Notes: generated from the sequence alone by a model not told the origin. Positions 10,292 to 24,243 are shown, counted from the stretch's first letter. The stretch is DNA of 64,000 nt from Anastrepha obliqua (GCF_027943255.1 NC_072897.1:18724044-18788043); one strand, 5' to 3'. Program-made: numbers and translations.

Positions 10292-11214
10292 GAGAGATAC
10301 TTTGTCGCCAAGTACTGTCGCTCACTCCGGTGGACGAGCGTCTCGCAATAATCAGTATCAAAGCGAGAATTTTCAGTATCTCGCTCATTTACGGCCACGC
10401 CCCGACGGAAGAGAAGGACGATGCGACCAAAGATTCCTTCTATGAGCGCTTGGAACGTTCTCATGAGCGCTGTCCTAACCACGACATTAAAATCGTGTCT
10501 GACGACTTCAGTGCCAGGGTGGGCAAGGAGGGAATTTTGGGTCCCACAGTCAGAAAATTCAGCTGCACAACGAAACATCCAGTCACGAACAGAGGCCGAT
10601 CAACTTCGCTGGTGCTCGAAACGGGGTAGTCTGCAGCACCAGATTCCAGCATAAAAAGATATACCAAGATAAGTGGCTGTCACCTGATAGGAAAACGCAA
10701 AACCAAATCGATCATGTTGTGACATATGGAAGACACGCTTCTATTGTTTTAGATGAACGTGCGATCGAAACAGTTGATACGACGAGGAATTTCATGCTGC
10801 CACTGAAAGAAAGGATCCTATAGATCAACGATGCGATCGGGCGCAATGCGAACCATGAGGGATCGCTGCCGGTAGCTAAGAAAGGAAGAGAGATGTATTA
10901 TGAGAAAAAAGAGGCGGAAATATGTGAATGCGAGGAGCTTGAGATGCTGCCCAACAGGAACAATGCCCGAAAATTCTACCAGAAAGGTCGCCTGTAAGGT
11001 TCTAGCGAGCGTATTGTGAGTAAAGGCTGCAGCTCACCATCAAACAACTGATTGGACCCCATCAGTCTAGCTTTAGGCCTAGAAGGTCCACCATCGATCA
11101 GATATTCACAATATGCTAAGTCTTGAAAAAGACCCATGAAAGGAGAATCTACACCCACCATCTTTTCGTCGACTTCACAGCTGCATTCGATACTACGAAA
11201 AGAAATTACTTATA
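10292..11214 (+). pseudogene. RTE-like element, 5' half (copy 2)
   Basis: Identical organisation to the copy at 584-1506, with the same frameshift after the endonuclease block and the same M2 insertion point. Confidence 0.85.
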
Positions 11215-12936
11215 CGAGGCGTGTTCAAAAAGTATCGCGAATTTTGGGTTTTTTCAAAAAATATTTATTTATTCAATAATATCTATTTTGTCCCCTTCAA
11301 AGTAATCCCCATGAGATATTATGCACTTGTGCCAACGTTCTTTCCAATTTTCGAAGCACTTCAAACAATATTTTCTTTATCTTGTTCAGCTCCTCCTTCG
11401 ATGCCGTCTTTAACTCGTCAATCGTAGCGTAGCGTCGTCCTTTCATGATCCTCATTAGTTTCGAGAACAAGACAAAGTTACAGGGGCCAGATCTGGGGAA
11501 TACGGTGGCTGTGTCATCAGAGGTGTGTTGTTTTTGGCCAAAAAGTTGCGCACAAGCAGCGATGTGTGAGCAGGGGCGTTATCGTTATGCAAGAGCCATT
11601 TTTTTTCTTCCGCATAGGGGGTTGCCAATATTAAACGGACCCATCTGGCAAGCCTGTATCTTTTGACAGAGACGTCAAATCGCTCAATGACATCCCGCTT
11701 TGGAAGCGTCAGTCCAAGCAGATTTTTACCATGGAACAGTACACGCCCCGTCAGCGGTTCCAAATTGTCGAAATTTACATTCAACAAAAGAAGTCAATTG
11801 TGAAAACTCAACGTGCGTATAAAAAATTAAATAATGTGAAAAGTGCGCCTTCCAAGAACACCATTAAACGTTTGTACGAAAGGTTATCGACTGGTGATGC
11901 TTTTTCTGATCCAAAGAGGCCAAATTAAAACCGACCAAGGACATCCCAAAATCGCCGTTCTCAGCAGTTGGGCATTGCTCGGACCACTTAACAACGAATT
12001 ATCCGCATTGATTTACATTTATTCCCATATAAGATTCAATTGACGCAAAGATTGTTGCCTGCGGACAAGCCTCGTCGATTGGAATGGGTCCAAATAGTCA
12101 TCGAAGTCCGTCGGGTCTGTCGAATATGGGCAGGTAACATTCCTTAATGACCGTTTTACCCTGTGGCAAGAACTCATGATGAACAACGCCCCTGCAATCG
12201 AAGAAAACGATAAGCAAAACTTTTATATTCGACGGAACTTGGCATGCTTTTTTCGGTCTTTGTTCGTGCGAAAGCTTCCATTCAGATGATTGAGCTTTAG
12301 GTTCCACGTCATAAGCATAAACTTACGACTCGTCACCAGCTATGACCCTCTGAAGCAAATTTGGGTCGTCCCGGACAGAGTCCAACATCTCATTAGCAAT
12401 GTTCATGCGATGCTGCTTTTGGTCGAAATTGAGCAGTTTTGGTGCGAATTTTGCAGCGACCCGTCTCATGCCCAAATCATTGAAAAAAATCGAATCATAC
12501 GAGTCAATCGATATGTCAAGTGTGATTCGACGATTGGCCAATACCATTTTATTTACCTCATCAATATTTTCGTCTGTTGTTGAAGTGCTCGGGCGTCCGG
12601 CACGCTTTTCGTCTTTCACATTCTCTCGGCCTTCTGATAACATTTTGTACCACAGATAAACGTTGCTTTGGTCCAAAGTAGCTTTTGCGTATGACACAGT
12701 CAACTTTCGGAATGCATCCGCGCACTTAATTTCGTTTTTCACACAAAATTTAATACAGGTTCTTTGATCCATCTTTTTGAATAGGCAAAAATCGACGACG
12801 AGCCGAAGCACGTGCAAGAAAAGCAGCTGCCAACAATTAACTGAACATTCAAAATGGCCGAACCCATAACATACCGCCACAAAAAAATCGAAATTGCGAA
12901 AATTCAAAATTCACGATAATTTTTGAACACACCTCT
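11215..12936 (-). mobile_element. Mariner M2 (copy 2)
   Basis: Same element as at 1507-3228 with the same terminal repeats, internal Tc fragment and frame breaks. It differs by single bases, for example a Tyr to Ser change in the reading frame on the right of the second Asp block. Confidence 0.9.
11613..12118 (+). pseudogene. Tc-type N-terminal fragment inside M2 (copy 2)
   Basis: Copy of the fragment described at 1905-2410, with the same stops. Confidence 0.75.
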
Positions 12937-12938
12937 TA

Positions 12939-13763
12939 TGCCGCGATGTGTGAATTCGGTAACCCCGCAAAACTCATACGGCTATGCAAGATGACGTTGT
13001 TCAATACCAGCAGCGCCTTTAGAATTGGGGAGAACCTTTCTGAGCCGTTTGATACTAAAAGAGGATTCAAACAAGGTGACTCGCTGTCGTGAGACTTTTT
13101 AACCTGATGTTGGAAAGGATCGTACGAGCCGCAGAACTTAATCGCTCAGGCCCAATTTTTTATAAGAGCGTACAATTGTTGGCGAATGCCGATGATATTG
13201 ACATCATTGAGTAGTAAAGTCCTCTCTCGACGAACAAAACTAACACTCTACAAGACTCTCCTTATACGTATGGCGCAGAAGCGTGGACGATGACGATGTC
13301 CGATGTGGCGTCGCTTGGAGTGTTTCAGAGAAAGATTCTGTGGAAGACTCTTAAACGTTTGCACGTTGGCGACGGCGAATATCGCAGACGATGGAACGAT
13401 GAGCTGAATGAGCTTTACGACGGCATAGACATAGCGCAGCGAATAAAGATCCATCGGTTACGTTGGCTGGGCCATGTCGTCCGGATGGATACAAACGCTT
13501 CGGATCTGAAAGTATTCGATGCGATACCAGCTGATGGTAGCAGAGGAAGAGGAAGGCCTCCTCTGCGTTGGAAAGATCAGGTGAAGAAGACTTGACTTCA
13601 CTTGGTGTGTCCAATTAGCGCCAGTTAGCGCGAGAAAGAAACGACTGTGGCGCTTTATTAAAATCGGCCAAAGTCGCGTAAGTAGTTATCGTGCCAATTA
13701 AGAAAAGAAATAAGTGGATTCATAAAGCTAAGTTTGAACAAAAAAAGTGTTTTCTTTTTTAGG
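12939..13763 (+). pseudogene. RTE-like element, 3' half (copy 2)
   Basis: Same fragment as at 3231-4055; the open C-terminal frame lies at 13290-13595. Confidence 0.85.
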
Positions 13764-14636
13764 TCCGGGACTTTTTAGCCCATGTGTTACGTTACGTTGC
13801 GCGTACTTGACTTAAGGCACCATTTCTGTTGTACTATACCATATTACCATTACCCCGTACAGAGTTTCTCACAAAACAAATAACAACTTTTGAAATAAAA
13901 AAATGCGACTTCACAGGTTGATTAAATTGTTCATTAAAAATGTGTGTATATTTGTGAAAAGAAACAAAATATTTATACCATAGAGAAGAGTGTAAGAACA
14001 TGTGCAAATGAAAAATTTGTAAACAAAACGTGCCTAGCGTAAAATTCAAAAATGTCATTTGGATAACATATACAACAACCAGAAGTAGTTACTGTTGTAC
14101 AAAAGGAAAATAAAAAGGGGCAATTAAAATTCCCGCACTTATCGATTTTTATAAATATTTACCAGTAAGAACTATCTTGCTATTACAAAATAACGATTCC
14201 CCAAAAACAGATTGTTTCAATTCTAGGGTAACATATACTAATAGTATTGTAAGTCACTCTCAGTACTACTAGTTTGGCGATTATTTCACCGTTCGCAGGG
14301 CTCATCCAAACAAATATCTGCTAAAAATTATGAGTTGAAAAATAAAAACTTTCAGTGCGATTTTGAATTATTTTTAATTGAAATAAACTATACCTTTTGT
14401 ATTTCCATCCGTCATTGCCATACCGGTCGGCTTTATCCGCATCAAAACATGTTCACCTGTATCCTTTCCCATTATACACAATATGATTCTCACCGAGCCT
14501 ATCTTGTGTTGGCATTCTTAGTAAATCCAATGTGTTTAATAATTCAGTTAGGTAGTCCTCTTCCCCTGGATCAAGAACACAATCAACCGATTTATACGAA
14601 TGCAACTGACCAGAAACTTTACTATGAGTTGATACA

Positions 14637-15564
14637 GAGCCGCCATCTATTGTTACGGATTTGAATTAGGTATTATTTGAAGAATGGTAACACTTAGCTG
14701 TCATCTGATTTGACAGAAAATTAGTTTTATTCTTCCGCTGAATGAAAATGGTTGTGTATACGCTCAAAGAACGCTGGGAAATATTGCGACATTACTTTGA
14801 AAATCATGGTAATGTTGCAGAATGTGTACGACAATTACGTACGGCAATGGGAAGAAGAAAAGCACCGAATGAAGCGTATGTTAACAAGAAAAATTGCCGC
14901 ATTTGGGGCTCAGAAAACCCGCACGCACTCGAAGAAAAGCCGATGCATTCACAACGAGTCACTGTTTGGTGCGGATTTTGGTCGAGAGGCATCATTGGTC
15001 CATTTTTCTTCGAAAATGAGCGAGGAGTGGCCGTAACCGTCAATGGAGAGCGTTACCGGGCCATGTTGAACGCATTTTTGTTCCGAGAAATTGAAGAGGA
15101 GGATATTGGTGGCATTTGGTTCCAACAAGATGGCGTTACTTGCCACACAGCGAACGCTACGATCAATCTTTTACGCACTGTCTTCGAAGATCGCATTATC
15201 AGCCGAAATTCTGATATCGTTTGGCCGCCTCGGAGCTGCGATTTGACGCCGTTGGATTATTATCTTTGGAGTGCCGTCAAAGACCAGTGTTATCCCAACA
15301 AACCAGCAACAATTGATGCACTGAAGACCAACATACGCGATGTCATAGCTGAAATACAGCCGCATACAATCGAAAATGTGTTGAAAAATTGGACCGATCG
15401 TATGGGATGGTGCATGGCTAGCCGAGGCAGCCAAATGAATGAAATTGTATTCCATCATTAACCGAAAGGATTGTACTTCAAAATAAAAAAAACAGTTTGG
15501 AAAAATATTGAGTAGTTTCTTTTTTATAGCATTTTCAATTCCGTAAAGTTATATGGCGGACCCT
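14637..15564 (+). mobile_element. Internally deleted Tc-type transposon (copy 2, frame open)
   Basis: Copy with an uninterrupted 239-residue frame at 14742-15461. It spans a short N-terminal helix-turn-helix, the FQQDG block (second catalytic Asp) and the CDLTPLDYYLW block (third acidic position), ending MNEIVFHH. The internal deletion removes the first catalytic Asp region, so even the open copy should be non-catalytic. Its terminal repeats could still be moved by a related full-length transposase (inference). Confidence 0.85.
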
Positions 15565-15936
15565 TTATAAACGTTTAAATGAAGCGAATAAGGCAAACTT
15601 TTCCGCGTAAAAAGCTTGTATCCTGAGCAATGAGTAATCATTTCATTTAGATTTTTGAACTGCGACTCTTTTACATCATATTACCAAATGCAGGATTGCC
15701 ATTTTCACCATTTTAACCACTTGACGCTACTGTGTTTCTCACAAAATGCAACAAAAAAGATCAAGTTTTTTATTTCGTAATTAATATGTTGATATTGCTT
15801 AAAATAAAAATAATTCAAGATAGAACAAAAAATAGTTATGTATATTATATTATTTCAATATACTTATATTTATATGTACTAAATGTAAGTACATATATAA
15901 GAACATCTGAGTATTTTAATTTTGCTTTATAAAATA

Positions 15937-18609
15937 CTAGCAAACCCGGCCCCCTTCGCTGGGCACACTAAAATAGAATAGATATGGTTTAGAACAGAAA
16001 ATATATGAATTTCATATTATTTATTTCTTTATTCTTTATTCAAGCGCTTTGGCATAAACAATATTTTTTGTTTTTCTATTTGTTTTTGAGTAAATATAAA
16101 ATATAAATTGAAAATCGGGAAAAATGAAGATTGTTTTTAAATTTCAAATCAACGCATATGAATAAACAGTCGTCTTTTTTCCTGATCATCCATGAATTTT
16201 TCGTTTCAATTTATATGTTTTATTAAGCATTGGAGCTTTTTTAACCATTATCCATTTATATTTATCAAAAAATCGTAAGAAATTATTCACTGTTCCAAAA
16301 TCCACTCCAAAAAAATTCACAAACAATTTTTACATGTTGCACTTACGTTTTTTCCTTATGGCATCCAAATCAGAAAGAAATATTGACACATTGTAACTCA
16401 CACTGTCAATTTGACAGTTCAGTTCCGCCCCAAGCGTTAAAAAAGTAAGCGACATTATGGCTGGTTCAAAAGAACGCTGTACCCGTTGCCAGTGCTCCGA
16501 ATTACAACCAAACTTTACGAAACCCATTTTCAAAACTTACTTAACAATGTGCATAAGTTTGGTTTAATTCGGTGCAAAGACACGGCGGGTCCACGTTTTG
16601 GCATATATTTCGAGATCCTAGTCATCAATAGGTATGAAAATTACCCCGTATTAAAGCACTTATCAACAGCTTTCATTTGATACCCATATTGTACATACAC
16701 AACCAAAGGTTACCCGGATCCACGTTTTGACCTATATCTCGAGACCCCAGTCACGGAGCGGCATGAAAAATACTCTGTAATAAAGCATTCACCAACAGCT
16801 TTCATTTGATACCCATATTGTACATACACGTCCGAAGGTTACCCGGGTCCACGTTTTGACCTATATCTCGAGACCCTATCTACCAATAGGTATTCAAATT
16901 ATACGGAAATCATCTTCAATACCTACTTAACAATGTGTGTAAGTTTGGTTTAATTCGGTGCAAAGACACGGCGGGTCCACGTTTTGGCATATATTTCGAG
17001 ATCCTAGTCAGCAATAGGTATGAAAATTACCCCGTATTAAAGCACTTATCAACAGCTTTCATTTGATACCCATATTGTACATACACAACCAAAGGTTACC
17101 CGGATCCACGTTTTGGTCTCTATCTCGAGACCCTAGTCACGGAGCGGATGGAAATACTCCTAACTAAAGCATTCACCAACAGCTTTCATTTGATACCTAT
17201 ATTGTACATACACATCCGAAGGTTACCCGGGTCCACGTTTTGACCTGTATCTCGAGACCCTATCTACCAATAGATATTCAAACTATACGGAAATCATCTT
17301 CAATACCTACTTAACAATGTGTGTAAGTTTGGTTTAATTCGGTTCAAAGACACGGCGGGTCCACGTTTTGGCATATATTTCGAGACCCTAGTCATCAATA
17401 GGTATGAAAATTACCCCGTATTAAAGCACTTATCAACAGCTTTCATTTGATATCCATATTGTACAAACACATTCTAGGGTCCACGTTTTGGTCTCTATCT
17501 CGAGACCCTAGTCACGGAGCGGATGGAAATACTCTTAACTAAAGCATTCACCAACAGCTTCCATTTGATACCCATTTTGTACATACACATCCGAAGGTTA
17601 CCCGGGTCCACGTTTTGACCTACATCTCGGGACCCTATCTACCAATAGGTATCTAAACTATACGGAAACCATCTTCAATACCTCCTTAACAATGTGTGTA
17701 AGTTTGGTTTAATTCGGTGCAAAGACACGGCGGGTCCACGTTTTGGCATATATTTCGAGACCTAGTCATCAATAGGTATGAAAATTACCCCGTATTAAAG
17801 CACTTATCAACAGCTTTCATTTGATACCCATATTGTACATACACAACCAAAGGTTACCCGGGTCCACGTTTTGACCTATATCTCGAGACCCTATCTACCA
17901 ATAGATATTCAAACTATACGGAAATCATCTTCAATACCTACTTAACAATGTGTGTAAGTTTGGTTTAATTCGGTTCAAAGACACGGCGGGTCCACGTTTT
18001 GTCATATATTTCGAGACCATAGTCATCAATAGGTATGAAAATTACCCCGTATTAAAGCACTTATCAACAGCTTTCATTTGATATCCATATTGTACAAACA
18101 CATTCTAGGGTCCACGTTTTGGTCTCTATCTCGAGACCCTAGTCACGCAGCGGCATGAAAAATACCCTGAACTAAAGCATTCACCAACAGCTCCATTTGA
18201 TACCCATATTGTACATGCACATCCGAAGGTTACCCGGGTCCACGTTTTGACCTATATCTCGAGCCCTATCCACCAATAGGTATCCAAACTATACGGAAAC
18301 CATCTTCAATACCTTCTTAGCAATGTGTGTAAGTTTGGTTTAATTCGGTGCAGACACGGCCGGTTAGCGAACACACACAAAAAGTTGACTTTATTTTATA
18401 TATAAGATTTTTTTCAGTTTGTGTCCGAAAAATCCAAATATCTTACGGAACCCTATTTTTTCCAAAATAAAATGTAATCCATGTTACTCTTGGATAATGT
18501 AGTTTTCGAATGGTGAAAGAATTTTTAAAATCGGTCCAGTAGTTTTTGAGCCTATTCGTTACAAACAAACAAACAAACAAAGTTTTCCTCTTTATAATAT
18601 TAGTATAGA
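15937..18609 (-). mobile_element. Non-autonomous Helitron with satellite array (copy 2, longest)
   Basis: Same Helitron as at 6228-8254 with identical ends but 646 bases longer, through extra satellite monomers. Its 5' end lies 7 bases from a second, oppositely oriented Helitron (18617-20446). Confidence 0.85.
16537..18364. repeat. Helitron-borne satellite array (copy 2)
   Basis: Same three monomer types as in copy 1, in a longer array. Local order differs from copy 1, consistent with unequal exchange inside the element. Confidence 0.9.
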
Positions 18610-18616
18610 TATATAA

Positions 18617-20446
18617 TCTATATATATAAATGTGAAAATCTGTCCCTATGTTCGCTTATAACTCGAGAATGGCTGAACGGATTTATCTTATCTTGGTCTT
18701 GAATTATTCGTGGAGGTCTAGGGAAGGTTTTAAAGGTGAGAAAAATTCGAATAATTGCCGGGAAAATGGTCAAAACGTGGACCCGGGTAACCTTCGGATG
18801 TGTATATACAATATGGGTATCAAATGGAAGCTGTTGGTGAATGCTTTAGTTCAGAGTATTTTTCATGCCGCTCCGTGACTAGGGTCTCGAGATAGAGACC
18901 AAAACGTGGACCCTAGAATGTGTTTGTACAATATGAATGTCAAATTGAAGCTGTTGGTGAATGCTTTAGTACAGAGTATTTTTCATGCCGCTCCGAGACT
19001 GGGGTCTCGAGATATAGGTCAAAACGTGGGCCCGGGTAACCTTCGGATGTGTATATACAATATGGGTATCAAATGGAAGCTTTTGGGGAATGCTTTAGTT
19101 CAGAGTATTTTTCATGCCGCTCCGTGACTAGGGTCCCGAGATAGAGACCAACACGTGGACCCTAGAATGTGTTTGTACAATATGGATATCAATTGGAAGC
19201 TGTTGGTGAATGCTTTAGTACAGAGTGTTTCTCATTCCGCTCCGTGACTGGGGTCTCGAGATATAGGTCAAAATGTGGGCCCGGGTAACCTTCGGATGTG
19301 TATATACAATATGGGTATCAAATGGAAGCTGTTGGTGAATGCTTTAGTTCAGAGTATTTTTCCTGCCGCTCCGTGACTAGGGTCCCGAGATAGAGACCAA
19401 CACGTGGACCCTAGAATGTGTTTGTACAATATGGGTATCAAATGGAAGCTGTTGGCGAATGCTTTAGTACAGAGTATTACTCATGCCGCTCCGTGACTGG
19501 GGTCTCGAGATATAGGTCAAAACGTGGACCCGGGTAACCTTCGGATGTGTATATACAATATGGGTATCAAATGAAAGCTGTTGGTGAATGCTTTAGTTCA
19601 GAGTATTTTTCATGCCGCTCCGTGACTAGGGTCTCGAGATAGAGACCAAAACGTGGACCCTAGAATGTGTTTGTACAATATGAATGTCAAATTGAAGCTG
19701 TTGGTGAATGCTTTAGTACAGAGTATTTTTCATGCCGCTCCGAGACTGGGGTCTCGAGATATAGGTCAAAACGTGGGCCCGGGTAACCTTCGGATGTGTA
19801 TATACAATATGGGTATCAAATGGAAGCTGTTGGTGAATGCTTTAGTTCAGAGTATTTTTCATGCCGCTCCGTGACTAGGGTCCCGAGATAGAGACCAACA
19901 CGTGGACCCTAGAATGTGTTTGTACAATATGGATATCAATTGGAAGCTGTTGGTGAATGCTTTAGTACAGAGTATTTCTCATGCCGCTCCGTGACTGGGG
20001 TCGCGAGATATAGGTCAAAATGTGGGCCCGGGTAACCTTCGGATGTGTATATACAATATGGGTATCAAATGGAAGCTGTTGGTGAATGCTTTAGTTCAGA
20101 GTATTTTTCATGCGGCTCCGTGACTAGGGTCCCGAGATAGAGACCAACACGTGGACCCTAGAATGTGTTTGTACAATATGGATATCAATTGAAAGCTGTT
20201 GGTGAATGCTTTAGTACAGAGTATTTCTCATTCCGCTCCGTGACTGGGGTCTCGAGATATAGGTCAAAACGTGGGCCCGGGTAACCTTTGGTTGTGGATG
20301 TGCAATATGGGCATCAAATGAAAGCTGTCGATAAGTGCTTTAATGTGGGGTAATTTTCATACCTATTGATGACTAGGGTCTCGAAATATATGCCAAAACG
20401 TGGACCCACCATGTCTTTGCCCAGCGAAGCGGGCCGGGTTTGCTAG
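18617..20446 (+). mobile_element. Helitron private to copy 2
   Basis: Starts TCTATATATATAAATGTG, carries a conserved 5' subterminal segment (CTGTCCCTATGTTCGCTTAT, then GGCTGAACGGATTTATC), a long satellite array, and ends with GCCCAGCGAAGCGGGCCGGG hairpin sequence plus TTTGCTAG. Copy 1 has the uninterrupted site at 8263/8264 (GATATATAA then TATAAAATAT). The element sits between A and T with no duplication. Its 3' end matches the Helitron resident in all units while its 5' end differs. No protein: short frames inside are by-products of monomers whose length is a multiple of three. Confidence 0.88.
18766..20415. repeat. Satellite array in the copy 2 private Helitron
   Basis: About thirteen monomers in the opposite orientation to the array in the neighbouring Helitron. 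Monomers with GAGATATAGGTC and those with GAGATAGAGACC alternate, giving a 249-base dimer in several places. Confidence 0.88.
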
Positions 20447-21684
20447 TATATAATATAATATATATATTCTATTTCGTTTTCTCTGTGTTTACACGCAGAC
20501 CCACTTCTAAAGCTGAATTTTTCAATCGGTTATACATATATTTACTTAAGCTTTGGTTCATTTTGCGTAATCACGACAATGTCAACGGCATAAGCTAACA
20601 CTTCCGAGCTGCAGAGAAAAATCGAATTACAACATTTTATGTAGTTTGCATACCATCTCATGTAGTAATAAATTAAAAATTGTCGTTGACAATGGTCTCC
20701 TTGTTTGTCCCCAATACTGAATTCGTTGGTGACATCTCCATTTATCATAACCCTCGCATTTGTGTTTGCGTCGTCTGGATTAGTTTTATAATTATTAGCG
20801 GTATACCTTGTTTAAACATTATATCGTTCAGACGCTTTCTTTAATGCTGTTGTAAGCTTGCTTAATATCATGGAACAGACAAAGCAAATTCAGTTCGAGC
20901 GCTCTGTGTTTTCTAGTATTTGCATTAGTGTGAAACATTGGTCTGTTGTGGACCTGCCCCTGCGAAAACCGCAAGGGTTGTCATCCAAAATTTCCTCGGC
21001 ATATACGCTCAACCTTTTGTTAAGTATGTTTGTAAAAGCTTGATTGCCAGTACTAGTAGGAGAGATGCTGTTACAGTTGGTTTTATAGCCCTTTTTATGC
21101 AATGGTAGCTGTTCAGTTTCAGAAATTTTGCTTATCAATTTTTTTATTGTATTATTGTGCGTTTCACCACCGTATTTTAAAAGTTCTGTATTTATTTGGT
21201 TACTTCCGCTGTTTTTATATTACTATTTTTTAACTTTGTCAGACTTTCTATCACTTCGTTACGACCGGGAGCTTCTATAAGGTTTTCTGCTGTAGAATAT
21301 ATATATATATACGGTATGAAGCGAAGTATGTTGCATTTTTTATATTCAGAATATCACTAAAGTATTCGTGCTATCTATTCAGTATTTGTTCTTTTTCTGT
21401 TATTATTTCACCTTCCTTGTTTTTGCTGAACTTTCATGGTGATATCATGGTTTGTCTTTTGTTTTATAATTCCTTTGCGACTTGTCTTTTTTTGTTATAT
21501 TTAATTAGGTTTTGCCTTGTCCGCTCATTTAAATATTTTTTTCGTCCTTCGTTTTCTGTATCAAACCACTCATTTCTGGTACATCATTCTGTGCTTATTT
21601 TCCTTTAGCTGTCCAATAACCAGATTTTTTGCGCCAGGTCAGATGGTTCCACCAAACACATCCCTTGTTACATTTAGTTTGCTA
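20447..21684 (-). pseudogene. Second non-LTR element fragment (copy 2)
   Basis: Copy of the fragment at 8255-9485. A few inserted bases in this copy give a longer open segment (21138-20890) containing the ILNKRLSVYAEEIL and GRSTTDQCF motifs. Confidence 0.75.
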
Positions 21685-22495
21685 TTGGGCTGGGGAATAA
21701 GTTCATAGCATTTTTATATTTTCTTTTATTTTACAATGACTTGTTTGCTTTTTGCCAAAGGGTAAGTATTCATTCGATAGAACTCTTTCACTCTTCAACA
21801 CCCAGTAGGCAAAATCAATATTCTAGACAAAGCTGCCTAAACAGCCCGGAACATTTGCGTCCTGTATGGAGAAGGTGGTATAGGCGAGTCTAAAGCTCGG
21901 AAATGGTATGCAAAATTCAAAAAAATCGATGAAGAACGTCTGAAATCACTTTCGAAGGAGAACCAAACCAATCATGAATTGGCGAAAAAGATTAACTGAG
22001 ATCATAAAGCGATTCTCAAACAAATTTATTCAATGGGATTTGCCGAATAATTGGGAGCCTTGGTACTTCAAGAGTTCAACGAAAAAAACCAAGAAAGTCG
22101 CCTTCAAAGTGCTTCTCAACATCTCGCCCACCATCGAACAACACGTGGTTAAAAACAGCACTTTTTGTACCGAATCGTCACGGGAGATGCGAAATAATGA
22201 AACAGAATGGAGTTGGCGGCTCCAGGAGATACGTCTCAACTGAGAAGCAGGCCGGATCTTTATCCAAAGAAGATCATGATATGTGTTTGGTGGGACTGGG
22301 AAATGTTCGAAAAAAATGCCATGGGCAACAAGGAGCTCTACATTGCCCAGCTACACCGCGTGAATGAGGCTATTCGACTGAAAAGGCATGATACACATGG
22401 TCAACAACGCCAAGTCGTCAAAGACGCACTTCAAGAGCTCGAATGGAAAGTCCTTCAGCATCCGTCATATTCTCCGGACCTTGCACTGACCTTGG
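21685..22495 (+). pseudogene. Mariner M1 relic, copy 3
   Basis: Third copy of the same decayed mariner, including the 5' terminal repeat and the frame breaks described for copy 2. Confidence 0.85.
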
Positions 22496-23418
22496 GAGAG
22501 ATACTTTGTCGCCAAGTACTGTCGCTCACTCCGGTGGACGAGCGTCTCGCAATAATCAGTATCAAAGCGAGAATTTTCAGTATCTCGCTCATTTACGGCC
22601 ACGCCCCGACGGAAGAGAAGGACGATGCGACCAAAGATTCCTTCTATGAGCGCTTGGAACGTTCTCATGAGCGCTGTCCTAACCACGACATTAAAATCGT
22701 GTCTGACGACTTCAGTGCCAGGGTGGGCAAGGAGGGAATTTTGGGTCCCACAGTCAGAAAATTCAGCTGCACAACGAAACATCCAGTCACGAACAGAGGC
22801 CGATCAACTTCGCTGGTGCTCGAAACGGGGTAGTCTGCAGCACCAGATTCCAGCATAAAAAGATATACCAAGATAAGTGGCTGTCACCTGATAGGAAAAC
22901 GCAAAACCAAATCGATCATGTTGTGACATATGGAAGACACGCTTCTATTGTTTTAGATGAACGTGCGATCGAAACAGTTGATACGACGAGGAATTTCATG
23001 CTGCCACTGAAAGAAAGGATCCTATAGATCAACGATGCGATCGGGCGCAATACGAACCATGAGGGATCGCTGCCGGTAGCTAAGAAAGGAAGAGAGATGT
23101 ATTATGAGAAAAAAGAGGCGGAAATATGTGAATGCGAGGAGCTTGAGATGCTGCCCAACAGGAACAATGCCCGAAAATTCTACCAGAAAGGTCGCCTGTA
23201 AGGTTCTAGCGAGCGTATTGTGAGTAAAGGCTGCAGCTCACCATCAAACAACTGATTGGACCCCATCAGTCTAGCTTTAGGCCTAGAAGGTCCACCATCG
23301 ATCAGATATTCACAATATGCTAAGTCTTGAAAAAGACCCATGAAAGGAGAATCTACACCCACCATCTTTTCGTCGACTTCACAGCTGCATTCGATACTAC
23401 GAAAAGAAATTACTTATA
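22496..23418 (+). pseudogene. RTE-like element, 5' half (copy 3)
   Basis: Third copy of the endonuclease/RT-start fragment, again interrupted by M2 at the same codon. Confidence 0.85.
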
Positions 23419-24243
23419 CGAGGCGTGTTCAAAAAGTATCGCGAATTTTGGGTTTTTTCAAAAAATATTTATTTATTCAATAATATCTATTTTGTCCCCT
23501 TCAAAGTAATCCCCATGAGATATTATGCACTTGTGCCAACGTTCTTTCCAATTTTCGAAGCACTTCAAACAATATTTTCTTTATCTTGTTCAGCTCCTCC
23601 TTCGATGCCGTCTTTAACTCGTCAATCGTAGCGTAGCGTCGTCCTTTCATGATCCTCATTAGTTTCGAGAACAAGACAAAGTTACAGGGGCCAGATCTGG
23701 GGAATACGGTGGCTGTGTCATCAGAGGTGTGTTGTTTTTGGCCAAAAAGTTGCGCACAAGCAGCGATGTGTGAGCAGGGGCGTTATCGTTATGCAAGAGC
23801 CATTTTTTTTCTTCCGCATAGGGGGTTGCCAATATTAAACGGACCCATCTGGCAAGCCTGTATCTTTTGACAGAGACGTCAAATCGCTCAATGACATCCC
23901 GCTTTGGAAGCGTCAGTCCAAGCAGATTTTTACCATGGAACAGTACACGCCCCGTCAGCGGTTCCAAATTGTCGAAATTTACATTCAACAAAAGAAGTCA
24001 ATTGTGAAAACTCAACGTGCGTATAAAAAATTAAATAATGTGAAAAGTGCGCCTTCCAAGAACACCATTAAACGTTTGTACGAAAGGTTATCGACTGGTG
24101 ATGCTTTTTCTGATCCAAAGAGGCCAAATTAAAACCGACCAAGGACATCCCAAAATCGCCGTTCTCAGCAGTTGGGCATTGCTCGGACAACTTAACAACG
24201 AATTATCCGCATTGATTTACATTTATTCCCATATAAGATTCAA

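Larger units (their letters stand above)
9709..21912. repeat. Composite tandem unit, copy 2
   Basis: Second copy of the unit, 12204 bases long. The extra length against copy 1 is almost all explained by a new 1830-base Helitron (18617-20446) and a resident Helitron that is 646 bases longer (15937-18609) because of more satellite monomers. This copy has an intact reading frame for the deleted Tc-type transposase (14742-15461), where copy 1 carries a stop codon. Confidence 0.93.

Noticed and set aside
18648..19874. Open frames repeated in the copy 2 private Helitron, as if a gene family
   Set aside because: They are satellite monomers read in phase because their lengths are multiples of three.
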